A stretch of DNA of 64,000 bases. Origin: Mucilaginibacter lappiensis (lineage in GTDB: Bacteria; Bacteroidota; Bacteroidia; Sphingobacteriales; Sphingobacteriaceae). Numbering within the stretch: position 1 is the first letter of the stretch; every line of letters starts with the position of its first letter. This document shows positions 26,401-33,372 of the stretch, one piece after another. The stretch covers positions 225,849 to 289,848 of the forward strand of contig NZ_FTMG01000005.1 in NCBI RefSeq assembly GCF_900155965.1, in the 5' to 3' direction. The position numbers and the translations under genes are program-made. The notes under the pieces are model-generated. The model made no database searches. It had not been told where the DNA came from and saw nothing but the letters and a program-made list of their open reading frames with translations.

Positions 26401-26615
26401 TTGGCTCCTTTTTCGGATACTGTAGCGCCAATTGCGGCTAAACCCTTGGTATCTTTTACGGTACCATTAATTACCGTTTGGGCATTGGCCCAGGTTGGTA
26501 ACAATACAAACAGATAACAGCAAACCAGTTTTAAAAAAGGACTGACATAGGAGCGTCCCTTTGAAAAAATACCTTGCATGAAATCCGAGCTAAGTTGTGA
26601 GTAAATTTTAATCAT
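23499..26615 (-). CDS. SusC/RagA family TonB-dependent outer membrane transporter
   Basis: 1038 residues. A signal peptide (cytosolic lead then VCCYLFVLLPTWANAQ) is followed by a carboxypeptidase D regulatory-like domain (VINGTVKDTKGLAAIGATVS, to about residue 125). The TonB-dependent plug contains NEVVVVGYGSVKKSDLTGSV, VDGFITDNGNLINPNDIDDI and ILKDASATAIYGSRGGNGVI. The C-terminal 22-strand barrel carries the SusC-typical GLDMGFADGRINATIDVYRK. It imports oligosaccharides together with the SusD partner encoded next. Two CAAACGTTTG sites lie upstream at 26738 and 26770, and the 558-bp leader between susC and cysC otherwise holds no convincing gene. Confidence 0.96.
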   Translation of the reverse strand: MIKIYSQLSSDFMQGIFSKGRSYVSPFLKLVCCYLFVLLPTWANAQTVINGTVKDTKGLAAIGATVSEKGAKNSTVTDINGKFKLTLKGKSSVLTVTYIGYKAQEVTVGSSNEVSVVLEEDLNKLNEVVVVGYGSVKKSDLTGSVSSVKSDDLILGGTTSNLGQAIQGKAAGVQVQQSSFAPGGAISITVRGGNSISTSNAPLYVVDGFITDNGNLINPNDIDDIQILKDASATAIYGSRGGNGVILITTKKGKNGKVSIDADVSNGTQYLTYKPALLTGQQYTDIQNATAIEDGNPPLFPAGFPVANTNWLKAATRNATVQNRTVSISSGDKNSKIYVSGNYIKQVGVLKNTDLERYSARIGSEKTLNENIKLSANFYGASTNQDQQSYSGDITAPLFGLLTAQPNIPVYNPDGTYYVYQGKNNALASLLEPTNTSGNKLINGNIALDYQIIKNLTYHLGAGSEYSQTTAGQYTPTTLVAGAKNGGLASEQTYSSFRWLVENYFTYKYSFKNNDFTLLIGNSNQKDVNQSLNAGARGFSTDAFLFYNLSAGAAAYASNGYSAYNSFREDASLTDYYGRLNYAYKDKILATFTLRDDASSKFGPNFRHGIFPSGAIAYKFTEEDFIKNLNTFSNLKLRVSYGITGNDRIPNYRYLTTFGNYSTTLDGSALQVGIEPSLLPNPNLKWESTAQFDAGLDMGFADGRINATIDVYRKRTSDLLLNVPVGQYFGFSTQLINAGSVENKGIELSISSNNIRTKDFSWNTSFNIAYNKQKALKLAENVPQILTNTANPSGTVSGQPFTKLVPGVELGELYGYVYEGVIKTGEHYAPQPNSKPGDPKYKDVNGDGKITPDDQTYLGNSNPHYTAGLGNDFHYKGFDLNIFIQGAFGYSLFDMNRLVLESTTGADALNRFVAGKNENTQVPREGYFLSTYGGYVNSRFVENASFARLKSVSLGYSFPSSLFQNMKILQGIRIYAEAQNLFTITGYKGTDPEANVHAAAVSPSTQNLGTINNLAGGLDFGSFPAFRTITFGIKASIH

Positions 26616-26737
26616 ACATTGTTGGTGTTAGTATTAATTAATCAATAAGTTTTTAGTTCTTTTTTTATGTTTTTTGGATATTGGAAATTAGATATAAGGC
26701 CCTAACAAAGCAAAATTGAAGCCCCTTAAACACAACG

Positions 26738-26747
26738 CAAACGTTTG
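26738..26747. promoter_or_regulatory. LacI-type operator CAAACGTTTG (site 4)
   Basis: Perfect palindrome in the context CAACGCAAACGTTTGTT, 123 bp upstream of susC. Its centre is 32 bp from that of site 5, about three helical turns, so two dimers could sit on the same DNA face. Confidence 0.8.
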
Positions 26748-26769
26748 TTTTACAAAAACTTAAACAACG

Positions 26770-26779
26770 CAAACGTTTG
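26770..26779. promoter_or_regulatory. LacI-type operator CAAACGTTTG (site 5)
   Basis: The second palindrome upstream of susC, in the context CAACGCAAACGTTTGAT. It shares the left flank CAACG with site 4. The rest of the gap 26616-27173 shows AT-rich leader sequence and no gene I would support. Confidence 0.8.
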
Positions 26780-27173
26780 ATAAACGACGAAAATTCATAG
26801 ATATTCGAAAGAAAAGCCTTATTAAACACTGGGCTTTACGGTTTTACAGATTGATAATTTGGGGCTTATAGTTCAAAAGCTTCCTGTTTTGGGCAAAACA
26901 GGAAAATATTTGATTTTTGGCGATGTAATAAACACATTTTTAAGGCGATAGCTCTAATTGTTATAACATATTTATACAAAGAAAAAAAGGGATTATTAAG
27001 AGATTTTACAAACCCCTTCGGGATTGAAGCTTTGTAGAAAAAATCAGTTTCAGCATCAGTGCCGTAGCTACTGTGCTCAGGTTGCATACCTACAATATGC
27101 TGAATTCTTAATGTATGTTTGCTGCAAAGCTTTTATTCTTACGGAGTAGCTGTGACTGACTAACACGGAAGTT

Positions 27174-27719
27174 TTAGATACCTTTTAATAAGGGCACTAT
27201 ATAACGATATACCTTCTCCATGCTTTCCGCTGGGCTCTCTGCGGCAGTGTGAATAATCAATTTGGGGTTGGTTGGGGTTTCAAACCCTGAACTAATCCCG
27301 GTAAAATGTGTTATTTGGTTTGCCCGGGCTTTTTTATATAGGCCTTTAACATCGCGAGCCTGGCAAACATCCAATGAACATTCTATAAACACCTCAGTAA
27401 AGAGTTCACCTATAATACCGGCTGCCAGGTTCCGGTGTTTTTGAAGTGGTGTAATAAAAGAGCAGATGGTAATAATATTATTTTTCAGCATCAACCGGGC
27501 AATTTCGGCAGCCCTGCGGATATTCTCTTCCCGGTCGTTCTCAGTAAAACTCAGGTCTTTATTGATACCCGATCGCAATTCATCGCCATCCAAACAAACC
27601 GCAAAAAAGCCCTCTTTCTCCAGTCTCTGCTTTAATAACAAGGAAATGGTTGTTTTACCAGCGCCGGATAATCCGTACAACCAAACAACCATTCCCTTTT
27701 GATCAGATATCCTGCTCAT
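27174..27719 (-). CDS. cysC: Adenylyl-sulfate kinase
   Basis: 181 residues, cytosolic. It has the Walker A GLSGAGKTT (16-24), LDGDELRSGINKDLSFTEND (40-59), REENIRRAAEIARLM, and the C-terminal KGLYKKARAN followed by HFTGISSGFETP. These are the APS kinase signatures. The enzyme phosphorylates adenylyl sulfate to PAPS, the donor for sulfotransferases. At the position of the usual FISP serine (phosphorylated in E. coli CysC) this protein has FITP, with T87. It lies 31 bp after the M1 peptidase gene, so both share the promoter next to operator site 6. No CysD/CysN sulfurylase is in the window. Confidence 0.94.
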   Translation of the reverse strand: MSRISDQKGMVVWLYGLSGAGKTTISLLLKQRLEKEGFFAVCLDGDELRSGINKDLSFTENDREENIRRAAEIARLMLKNNIITICSFITPLQKHRNLAAGIIGELFTEVFIECSLDVCQARDVKGLYKKARANQITHFTGISSGFETPTNPKLIIHTAAESPAESMEKVYRYIVPLLKGI

Positions 27720-27750
27720 TTTTTGCCTTTTAGTTCATTCTATATGAATT

Positions 27751-29700
27751 TTACTCAGGCAATTTAAAACTATTATTGCTACGGTCAATATCGGGCAATT
27801 GCCTGTCGGGATCGGCTATAACCGAAGTTATTTTTGATGTGGTGTTACATTTTAATTTCCACTTAGCTCCTTTTTGCCAAACTTCAACCGGGAGATTGAT
27901 CAATTGCGTTTTACTGTTTTGCTCTGTTACCTTTAAGGTTATGGGCAGGGCCATTTCCCCTAAATTTTCAATGGTGATAATGGCGCCGGAGGCCGGATCG
28001 TTTTTGTTATATTTTACATCGGTAACCGCCTGATCAAGTTTCCAGGTGGTATAAAACCATTCTTTCCAAAACCAGTTCAGGTCTTCGCCAGCCGCATCAT
28101 TCATGGTACGGAAGAAATCCTGCGGTAGCGGGTGTTTATAAGCCCAGCGTTTGATGTACATGTTGAAGGCATAATCAAACCTATCGGCTCCTAAAACCAC
28201 ATTACGTAAAATATTCAGGGCCAAGGCTGTTTTGTAGTAATACTGACCACCATCGTGCATTACTTCGGGCGCGGTCATCAGCGGGTCTTTCTCGTGCATC
28301 AGGCTGCGGGTCATGCGTACAGCCATGCTGCTGGTGTCGCCGTATTCACCGTGGTTGAACCAGTTAGAGGCGTAACCATTAATAAAGGTGTTCATCCCCT
28401 CGTCCATCCACATAAAGCGGCGCTCGTTGCTGCCCACGATCATCGGGAACCAGTTGTGGCCCATCTCGTGCGTGATATCATGCCACAGATCGTCCTGTTT
28501 AATTTGGTAACTGCAAAACACAATGCCCGGATATTCCATGCCGAGCGCCACACCAGCCACCACAAATGCCGAATGCCATGGATACTCGAAATAGTTTTTG
28601 GAATAAAATTCGATACTGTTTTTTAAGTATTGCGCGGCACGACCATAGCGATCATAGCCACGGCTCTCAACCGGGTAAACTGCATTGGCCAACCCTTTTT
28701 TACCGCCAGGCAGATTAACCTTTGCCGCATCCCAGATAAAGGCCTTTGATGCCGACCAGGAAACATCGCGCGTATTGTGCATTTTATAATGCCAGGTAAG
28801 CGTACCCTCATGTTTTGGCCTGATTGCAGCTGTTCCTACCTCAGCCTCGGTAATAATATGTATCGAACTGTCGCTTTTTGCGGCTGTTGCTAAACGCCTG
28901 TTTTGCTCAGCGGTTAATACCTGTTGCGGGTTTTGCAGATCGCCGGAACCGGCTACGATCATATCTGCGGGTGCAGTGATAAAGTAATCATAATTGCCAT
29001 ATTCGCAGTAAAACTCGCCTGTGCCTATATAAGGTAAGGTATCCCAGCCATTCACGTCATCGTACACACACATGCGCGGGTACCATTGGGCCAACTGGTA
29101 GATCACACCTTGTTTAACCCCTAACCTACCCATACGATCGGCACCATAGTGGGGTACATAAAAGGAATAGTTAACTTTTATGTTGATCAGGTCGCCGTGT
29201 GGCTTTACCACAAAGGGCAGGCGCAATTGCATACGGGTATCGGTAATCGTAGGTTTGATTACATAGTTTTTACCCATATAGGTAACTGAAACTACGCCAA
29301 TATCATAACCACCCTTGGTATAGCCTTTGGCATCGAAACGGTCGCCGCTAACCGGGGTTGAGGCAGCGCCGCGCGAATCGGGTTTAAACAGGTTCTGATC
29401 GAGCTGCAGCCATAGGTAATTGAGCGTATCCTGACTGTTATTGGTATAGTTGATACTTACGTTGCCTTTGATTAGGGTGTCTTTTTCTACCAATTCGGCA
29501 TTGATTACGTAGTCGGCTTTATTTTGCCAGTATTTGGGTCCTGAGGCGCCATTAGCACTGCGGAATTCGTTTCCATTATAAGTAAAAAACGAATGGTCGA
29601 AAACCTGGAGTTCGTTATAAGCCGATTTGGTTTGGGCCATGGCCCAGAATGGCATCATGGCCACACAAAAAAGCCATAAGTTGATCTGTTTAAACTTCAT
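27751..29700 (-). CDS. M1 family zinc metallopeptidase, secreted
   Basis: 649 residues. Signal peptide to about FWAMAQ. An N-terminal beta-domain carries TLNYLWLQLDQNLF. The catalytic domain has a GMEYPG (387-392) exopeptidase-type motif and the zinc site HEMGH (411-415), with distal ligand E434 in FMWMDEGMNTFI. C-terminal text includes FFRTMNDAAGEDLNWFWKEW, common in Bacteroidetes M1 peptidases. It hydrolyses N-terminal residues of peptides in the periplasm or outside. It is the first gene of a pair with cysC, with a CAAACGTTTG site 86 bp upstream. Why a peptidase is coupled to sulfate activation is not evident; glycoprotein substrates would be one reason. Confidence 0.92.
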   Translation of the reverse strand: MKFKQINLWLFCVAMMPFWAMAQTKSAYNELQVFDHSFFTYNGNEFRSANGASGPKYWQNKADYVINAELVEKDTLIKGNVSINYTNNSQDTLNYLWLQLDQNLFKPDSRGAASTPVSGDRFDAKGYTKGGYDIGVVSVTYMGKNYVIKPTITDTRMQLRLPFVVKPHGDLINIKVNYSFYVPHYGADRMGRLGVKQGVIYQLAQWYPRMCVYDDVNGWDTLPYIGTGEFYCEYGNYDYFITAPADMIVAGSGDLQNPQQVLTAEQNRRLATAAKSDSSIHIITEAEVGTAAIRPKHEGTLTWHYKMHNTRDVSWSASKAFIWDAAKVNLPGGKKGLANAVYPVESRGYDRYGRAAQYLKNSIEFYSKNYFEYPWHSAFVVAGVALGMEYPGIVFCSYQIKQDDLWHDITHEMGHNWFPMIVGSNERRFMWMDEGMNTFINGYASNWFNHGEYGDTSSMAVRMTRSLMHEKDPLMTAPEVMHDGGQYYYKTALALNILRNVVLGADRFDYAFNMYIKRWAYKHPLPQDFFRTMNDAAGEDLNWFWKEWFYTTWKLDQAVTDVKYNKNDPASGAIITIENLGEMALPITLKVTEQNSKTQLINLPVEVWQKGAKWKLKCNTTSKITSVIADPDRQLPDIDRSNNSFKLPE

Positions 29701-29785
29701 ATTGTATTGGATGTATTAGTTGGTTTGCTCTAGCGAAAATGAAAGATAGGGCGCCAAAACAACCTTTACATGATATTGTTTAACG

Positions 29786-29795
29786 CAAACGTTTG
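29786..29795. promoter_or_regulatory. LacI-type operator CAAACGTTTG (site 6)
   Basis: Perfect palindrome in the context TAACGCAAACGTTTGATGG, 86 bp upstream of the M1 peptidase-cysC pair and just past the stop of the sulfotransferase gene. Confidence 0.75.
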
Positions 29796-29808
29796 ATGGT
29801 TCAGCCAT

Positions 29809-30825
29809 TTAAGCAACCTTATTTTTAATATCCGCCAAGATCTGTAACTGCAATTCGCGACGGTCCAAATCTGATTGCCGGGCGTTGCTCAGTATCTCTT
29901 TTTTTAGTAGCCCATTTTCGGCATTATAAGCTTCGATAGCCTCCGGCGTTAGGAGTTCTGTATTGTTTAATACTGTAAATAAAGGGTAATCCAATCGGGT
30001 TAAAACCTGGTGGCTCAGCAATTCAAATATTTCGATTTCCTGCGGTGTCAATTCCTTATGAAACTTGCCCTTATTATTAGTCATGATGGGCTTCTCGAGA
30101 TTCTGCCACATTTCACCAGCGGCTGCAGTGGCTTTTGACTCGTTGGAATTGTAAAAACTCAGCATGTTATCGCTGTAATCTATCTCCAGGAAACCACATA
30201 ATTTCCGGATAAGCATTTCGGGTTGGGTGATGAGCGTTTCGTAATTTAGGGCGAAGAAGCGATCGTCGCCAATACGTTCAGCCAGATCGATACAAGCTTG
30301 CTGGTCGTACACCCACTGCTGGGCCAGGTGATAAATATGTTTTTCGCCGACAATTGCTTTCTTAAACGATACAGCTACATCCCGGCCATCGCGATAAAGG
30401 TAAATGTATTTCAGGCCCGGGTTATGTTTTTCCAGCTCATCGGCATAATGCACATTGGCCATGCTTTTGCAGCACCAATACCTGGCGTTTTTGGCCATAG
30501 TTGCCTGCTCATAAATCAATCTGTTGATTTCAAACAGGCTGTATACGGTTGAGTTTTCAAAGATCCAATCCCTGCTGAGGCTGATACCTTCCCAAGGGAC
30601 AGGATTGGCCTCTACATAATCAACCACATCGTTAATGAGTATCTTATAGGCGTTTTCATCCAGCGGACCGTAAAACTGTAATAAAGGCACAAACGTAACC
30701 AGTATATGTGGCGGATGCGGGGATGCGATAGCTTCCGACTGATCTAATATCACCCTTAGTAAATTGGAGCCAGACCGTTGCGTGCCTATCATCTGGATGC
30801 CTTGAGGTTGGTAAAATTTACTCAT
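29809..30825 (-). CDS. PAPS-dependent sulfotransferase family protein
   Basis: 338 residues, cytosolic, with no signal peptide. The 5'-phosphosulfate loop is MIGTQRSGSNLLRVIL (12-27), and the 3'-phosphate-binding segment is YIYLYRDGRDVAVSFKKA (140-157). W169 in LAQQWVYDQ, the NYETLI strand and the later KGKFHKEL also fit Sulfotransfer_1/3 domains. It would move sulfate from PAPS to a hydroxyl of a glycan, lipid or small molecule. The C-terminal 60 residues look helical. Its start overlaps the ChrA-type gene stop in ATGA, so the two are translated together. Together with cysC and cysQ it forms a complete PAPS use cycle within 6 kb. Acceptor unknown. Confidence 0.86.
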   Translation of the reverse strand: MSKFYQPQGIQMIGTQRSGSNLLRVILDQSEAIASPHPPHILVTFVPLLQFYGPLDENAYKILINDVVDYVEANPVPWEGISLSRDWIFENSTVYSLFEINRLIYEQATMAKNARYWCCKSMANVHYADELEKHNPGLKYIYLYRDGRDVAVSFKKAIVGEKHIYHLAQQWVYDQQACIDLAERIGDDRFFALNYETLITQPEMLIRKLCGFLEIDYSDNMLSFYNSNESKATAAAGEMWQNLEKPIMTNNKGKFHKELTPQEIEIFELLSHQVLTRLDYPLFTVLNNTELLTPEAIEAYNAENGLLKKEILSNARQSDLDRRELQLQILADIKNKVA

Positions 30826-32054
30826 ATGCTATAAAACTTTGCTACTACTCCAAGTGCTATGGAGCCTATAATTAAATAAACCGGGTTCATTTTATACTTG
30901 AAACTCAGCAACAGGGACACCAATCCCACGGCTACAAAAAGTACAGATAAGTGCTGCTGAAAGAATATTTTAAATGCCGATGAAATGATCAAACCGATAA
31001 CCACTACCTTAATGCCAGATACCATATCTTTCACCAGGCTGTGATCTTTATTTTTTTTGAACAACTTGCTCACCACAATCATTAATACTGCCGAGGGGCC
31101 AAACATAGCCACTGTTGCCAATATAGCCCCGGCAATACCTGTTAGCTTGTATCCGATAAAAGTGGCGCTTACCAGGATTGGCCCTGGTGTTGCCTGGCTA
31201 AAGGCTATGGTATCCACAAATTGCTGGGCAGTAACCCAATGCAGATCTTTTACAAATAAGGATTGCATAATGGGGATCATCACATAACCGCCACCAAAAA
31301 GGGAGAGGCTTATGCCCGAAAACACCACGCCTATTTTTAGCAGTATACTGTTGATATTTTTATAGATACCGCTGATAAATACACCTTCGTTAACTAGCAG
31401 CAAACCAATCACCCCCGAAGCAAGATTGATCTTAAACCTGCTTTTGAAAGCGGTAAGTACAGCTATATTCTTATACTTATTCCCACTCATAAAAAGCCCG
31501 GCTACTGCCCCGGTTAAAATAAGCGCGATGGTAACCAGATAGCTATTGAACCAGGAAATAATTACTATAGTAAACAGGCACAACAGCGCTTTCGCGTAGT
31601 TTTTAGCGATCTCTTTTTTAAACAATTGCATTCCTGCCGACAGAATAATGGCGCTTACCGCGGCGGCTACGTATTGCATGATCTGCGCCCATTCAATTTT
31701 GTATGAATAGGTAAAGTATAGCCATGATAATAACAGTATCAAAGTGCAGGCAGGTAGTAAAATAGCCAGCATGCTGATAGCAGCGCCGGCTTTGCCCTTT
31801 AAGTGATAACCTATATAGGCCACAATATTTACTGCCAAAGGGCCGGGCAGCAGGCTGGCTACGGTAACACTATCCAGGATGGTATCATTATCCAACACTT
31901 TATCCTGATCGACCATTACTTTTTGAACCAGGGCAACCAGGGCCATATAGCCGCCAAAACTTACACAACCTATTTTCAGGAAAGTAAAAAACAGGTATTT
32001 TAAGTTGGCCTTAACCTTTTGCTCTTGTGTTATATTGATAACTGCCCCATCCAT
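30822..32054 (-). CDS. chrA: ChrA-type (CHR family) transporter
   Basis: 410 residues, about 10-12 membrane spans, two homologous CHR halves. The first half has FLKIGCVSFGGYMALVALV and LLPGPLAVNIVAYIGYHLKG. The second has GVVFSGISLSLFGGGYVMIP, QFVDTIAFSQATPGPILVSA and TFIGYKLTGIAGAILATVA. Known members export chromate, a structural analogue of sulfate. Here the gene overlaps a sulfotransferase gene by 4 bp and follows an operator site, so a sulfate or sulfated-product role is at least as likely as chromate resistance. That is inference from neighbours only. Confidence 0.88.
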   Translation of the reverse strand: MDGAVINITQEQKVKANLKYLFFTFLKIGCVSFGGYMALVALVQKVMVDQDKVLDNDTILDSVTVASLLPGPLAVNIVAYIGYHLKGKAGAAISMLAILLPACTLILLLSWLYFTYSYKIEWAQIMQYVAAAVSAIILSAGMQLFKKEIAKNYAKALLCLFTIVIISWFNSYLVTIALILTGAVAGLFMSGNKYKNIAVLTAFKSRFKINLASGVIGLLLVNEGVFISGIYKNINSILLKIGVVFSGISLSLFGGGYVMIPIMQSLFVKDLHWVTAQQFVDTIAFSQATPGPILVSATFIGYKLTGIAGAILATVAMFGPSAVLMIVVSKLFKKNKDHSLVKDMVSGIKVVVIGLIISSAFKIFFQQHLSVLFVAVGLVSLLLSFKYKMNPVYLIIGSIALGVVAKFYSI

Positions 32055-32128
32055 TAATATGCCGCCGATTTGAATTACACCTATGAAGTTAATGATTAAC
32101 TCACGCTGCCTTAATAACTAACTCCACA

Positions 32129-32138
32129 CAAACGTTTG
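32129..32138. promoter_or_regulatory. LacI-type operator CAAACGTTTG (site 7)
   Basis: Perfect palindrome 75 bp upstream of the ChrA-sulfotransferase pair and downstream of cysQ. It is the rightmost copy seen in the window. Confidence 0.75.
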
Positions 32139-32214
32139 TTATAATCCTAATTACTTTAAGATCAGTTAATTTTCAATACCGATATTTTGCGGCCTGAAGG
32201 CGGTATTTAAACCT

Positions 32215-33000
32215 CTATTTTACCTTACACAAAAAGCCCGAATTAAGCAGCGAAACCTTGTTATACAGAAAAGGTCCGCCATTAGGCATAGTCATTTTTG
32301 CGCCGCTAAAAGTAGCTATGGCTTGGCCCGCGGCGGTATCCCATTCCATGGTAGGGCCATGACGGTAATAAATATGGGCCTTCCCTTCGGCTATCAGGCA
32401 AAACTTAAGCGAACTACCTGCCGAGATAGTCTCTTTTATAGGGTATTGGCTCAGTACGGCAGTTTCTTCGGGTGAGGCATGTGAGCGGCTGCCGGCCGCT
32501 ATCCAGCTGCTGCTATTCACATCGGCATGCAGACGGGTGGTTGCTCCACCCTGGGTTTCTTTCCAACTGCCGATGTTTTGGCCGCCGTAATATAGCTCGC
32601 CGGTAACGGGAATGTAGATAATGCCCAAAACCGGGGTATTTTGATGGATGAGTGCGATGTTCACGGTAAACTCACCATTATGCTTAATGAACTCCTTGGT
32701 ACCATCCAATGGATCCACACACCAGAAATATGGCCAGTTTTTGCGGATTTCGTATGGAATATTTTTTCCCTCCTCGGAGATAATAGGAATATGCGGCGTT
32801 AATGCGGTCAGGGCCTTGAATATCACCTCGTGGGATAGCTTATCAGCAGCAGTAAGCGGCGATTGATCGTCTTTTAGGGTCAGTCCAATATTTTCTGGCG
32901 ACAAGTTATAAATGCTGAGTATGGCAGCCCCAGCCTTTTTGGCTATCTGGTTAATTTGGGTTAGATCGATGGGCTCCAGATCCTGGTAAGTAAAAATCAT
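32215..33000 (-). CDS. cysQ: 3'(2'),5'-bisphosphate nucleotidase
   Basis: About 261 residues from the ATG at 33000; an ATG at 33045 would add 15 residues. It belongs to the inositol monophosphatase-like fold. The metal sites are the EE pair in PIISEEGKNI and CVDPLDGTKEFIKHNGEFTV, with a distal aspartate in MEWDTAAGQAI. KDDQSPLTAADKLSHEVI is the typical CysQ N-terminal motif. It hydrolyses PAP (the by-product of sulfotransferases) to AMP and can control PAPS level. Its position next to chrA-sulfotransferase and near cysC supports this role. No CAAACGTTTG site is seen directly upstream; the 141-bp repeat copy B lies there instead. Confidence 0.9.
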   Translation of the reverse strand: MIFTYQDLEPIDLTQINQIAKKAGAAILSIYNLSPENIGLTLKDDQSPLTAADKLSHEVIFKALTALTPHIPIISEEGKNIPYEIRKNWPYFWCVDPLDGTKEFIKHNGEFTVNIALIHQNTPVLGIIYIPVTGELYYGGQNIGSWKETQGGATTRLHADVNSSSWIAAGSRSHASPEETAVLSQYPIKETISAGSSLKFCLIAEGKAHIYYRHGPTMEWDTAAGQAIATFSGAKMTMPNGGPFLYNKVSLLNSGFLCKVK

Positions 33001-33060
33001 TTTGATGGATATGTTGTTTTTATGATCGGGTAAATATTTTAACAAATTACGGCTCTAAAA

Positions 33061-33201
33061 ACTTTTTAAACCTTAAATTTTAACATTTTTCTGAGCAAAA
33101 ACGGGCTAAAAACACTTGAAAATTGATTCAAAACCATCGATTTTAACACTTTTTAACAAATTTCAACACAATTTTGAGTGGTTTTTAAAACTTTAAAAAG
33201 T
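33061..33201 (+). repeat. 141-bp AT-rich direct repeat (copy B)
   Basis: Same length, orientation and terminal ACTTTTTAAA sequences as copy A at 6117-6257. Roughly four of five bases match by eye, and similarity runs on to the hairpin at 33274-33307. It lies upstream of cysQ and downstream of the AI-2E permease gene. Confidence 0.75.
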
Positions 33202-33273
33202 ATTAATATTTTGATTATCAAATAATTACATATCAAACGGTCGATTTTTGTTCTCCTTTTCCCTTTAACAAAA

Positions 33274-33307
33274 CAGCCCGGTTTCTCTGGTAAAGGAGAA
33301 CCGGGCT
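33274..33307 (-). terminator. Terminator of the AI-2E family gene
   Basis: CAGCCCGGTTTCTC (33274-33287) pairs with GAGAACCGGGCTG (33295-33307), leaving one bulged T. On the minus strand it is followed by TTTTGTTAAAG. It is related in sequence to the hairpin beside repeat copy A. Confidence 0.8.
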
Positions 33308-33372
33308 GGTATTTATTCAAATATACGGAAAATCGGGTGGATAAACAAGCCTCACCTAAAACGGCGAGGCTC

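Noticed and set aside
26866..27087. 73-codon open frame between cysC and susC on the minus strand
   Set aside because: No family likeness, AT-rich leader composition, and no supporting start or neighbour; probably chance.
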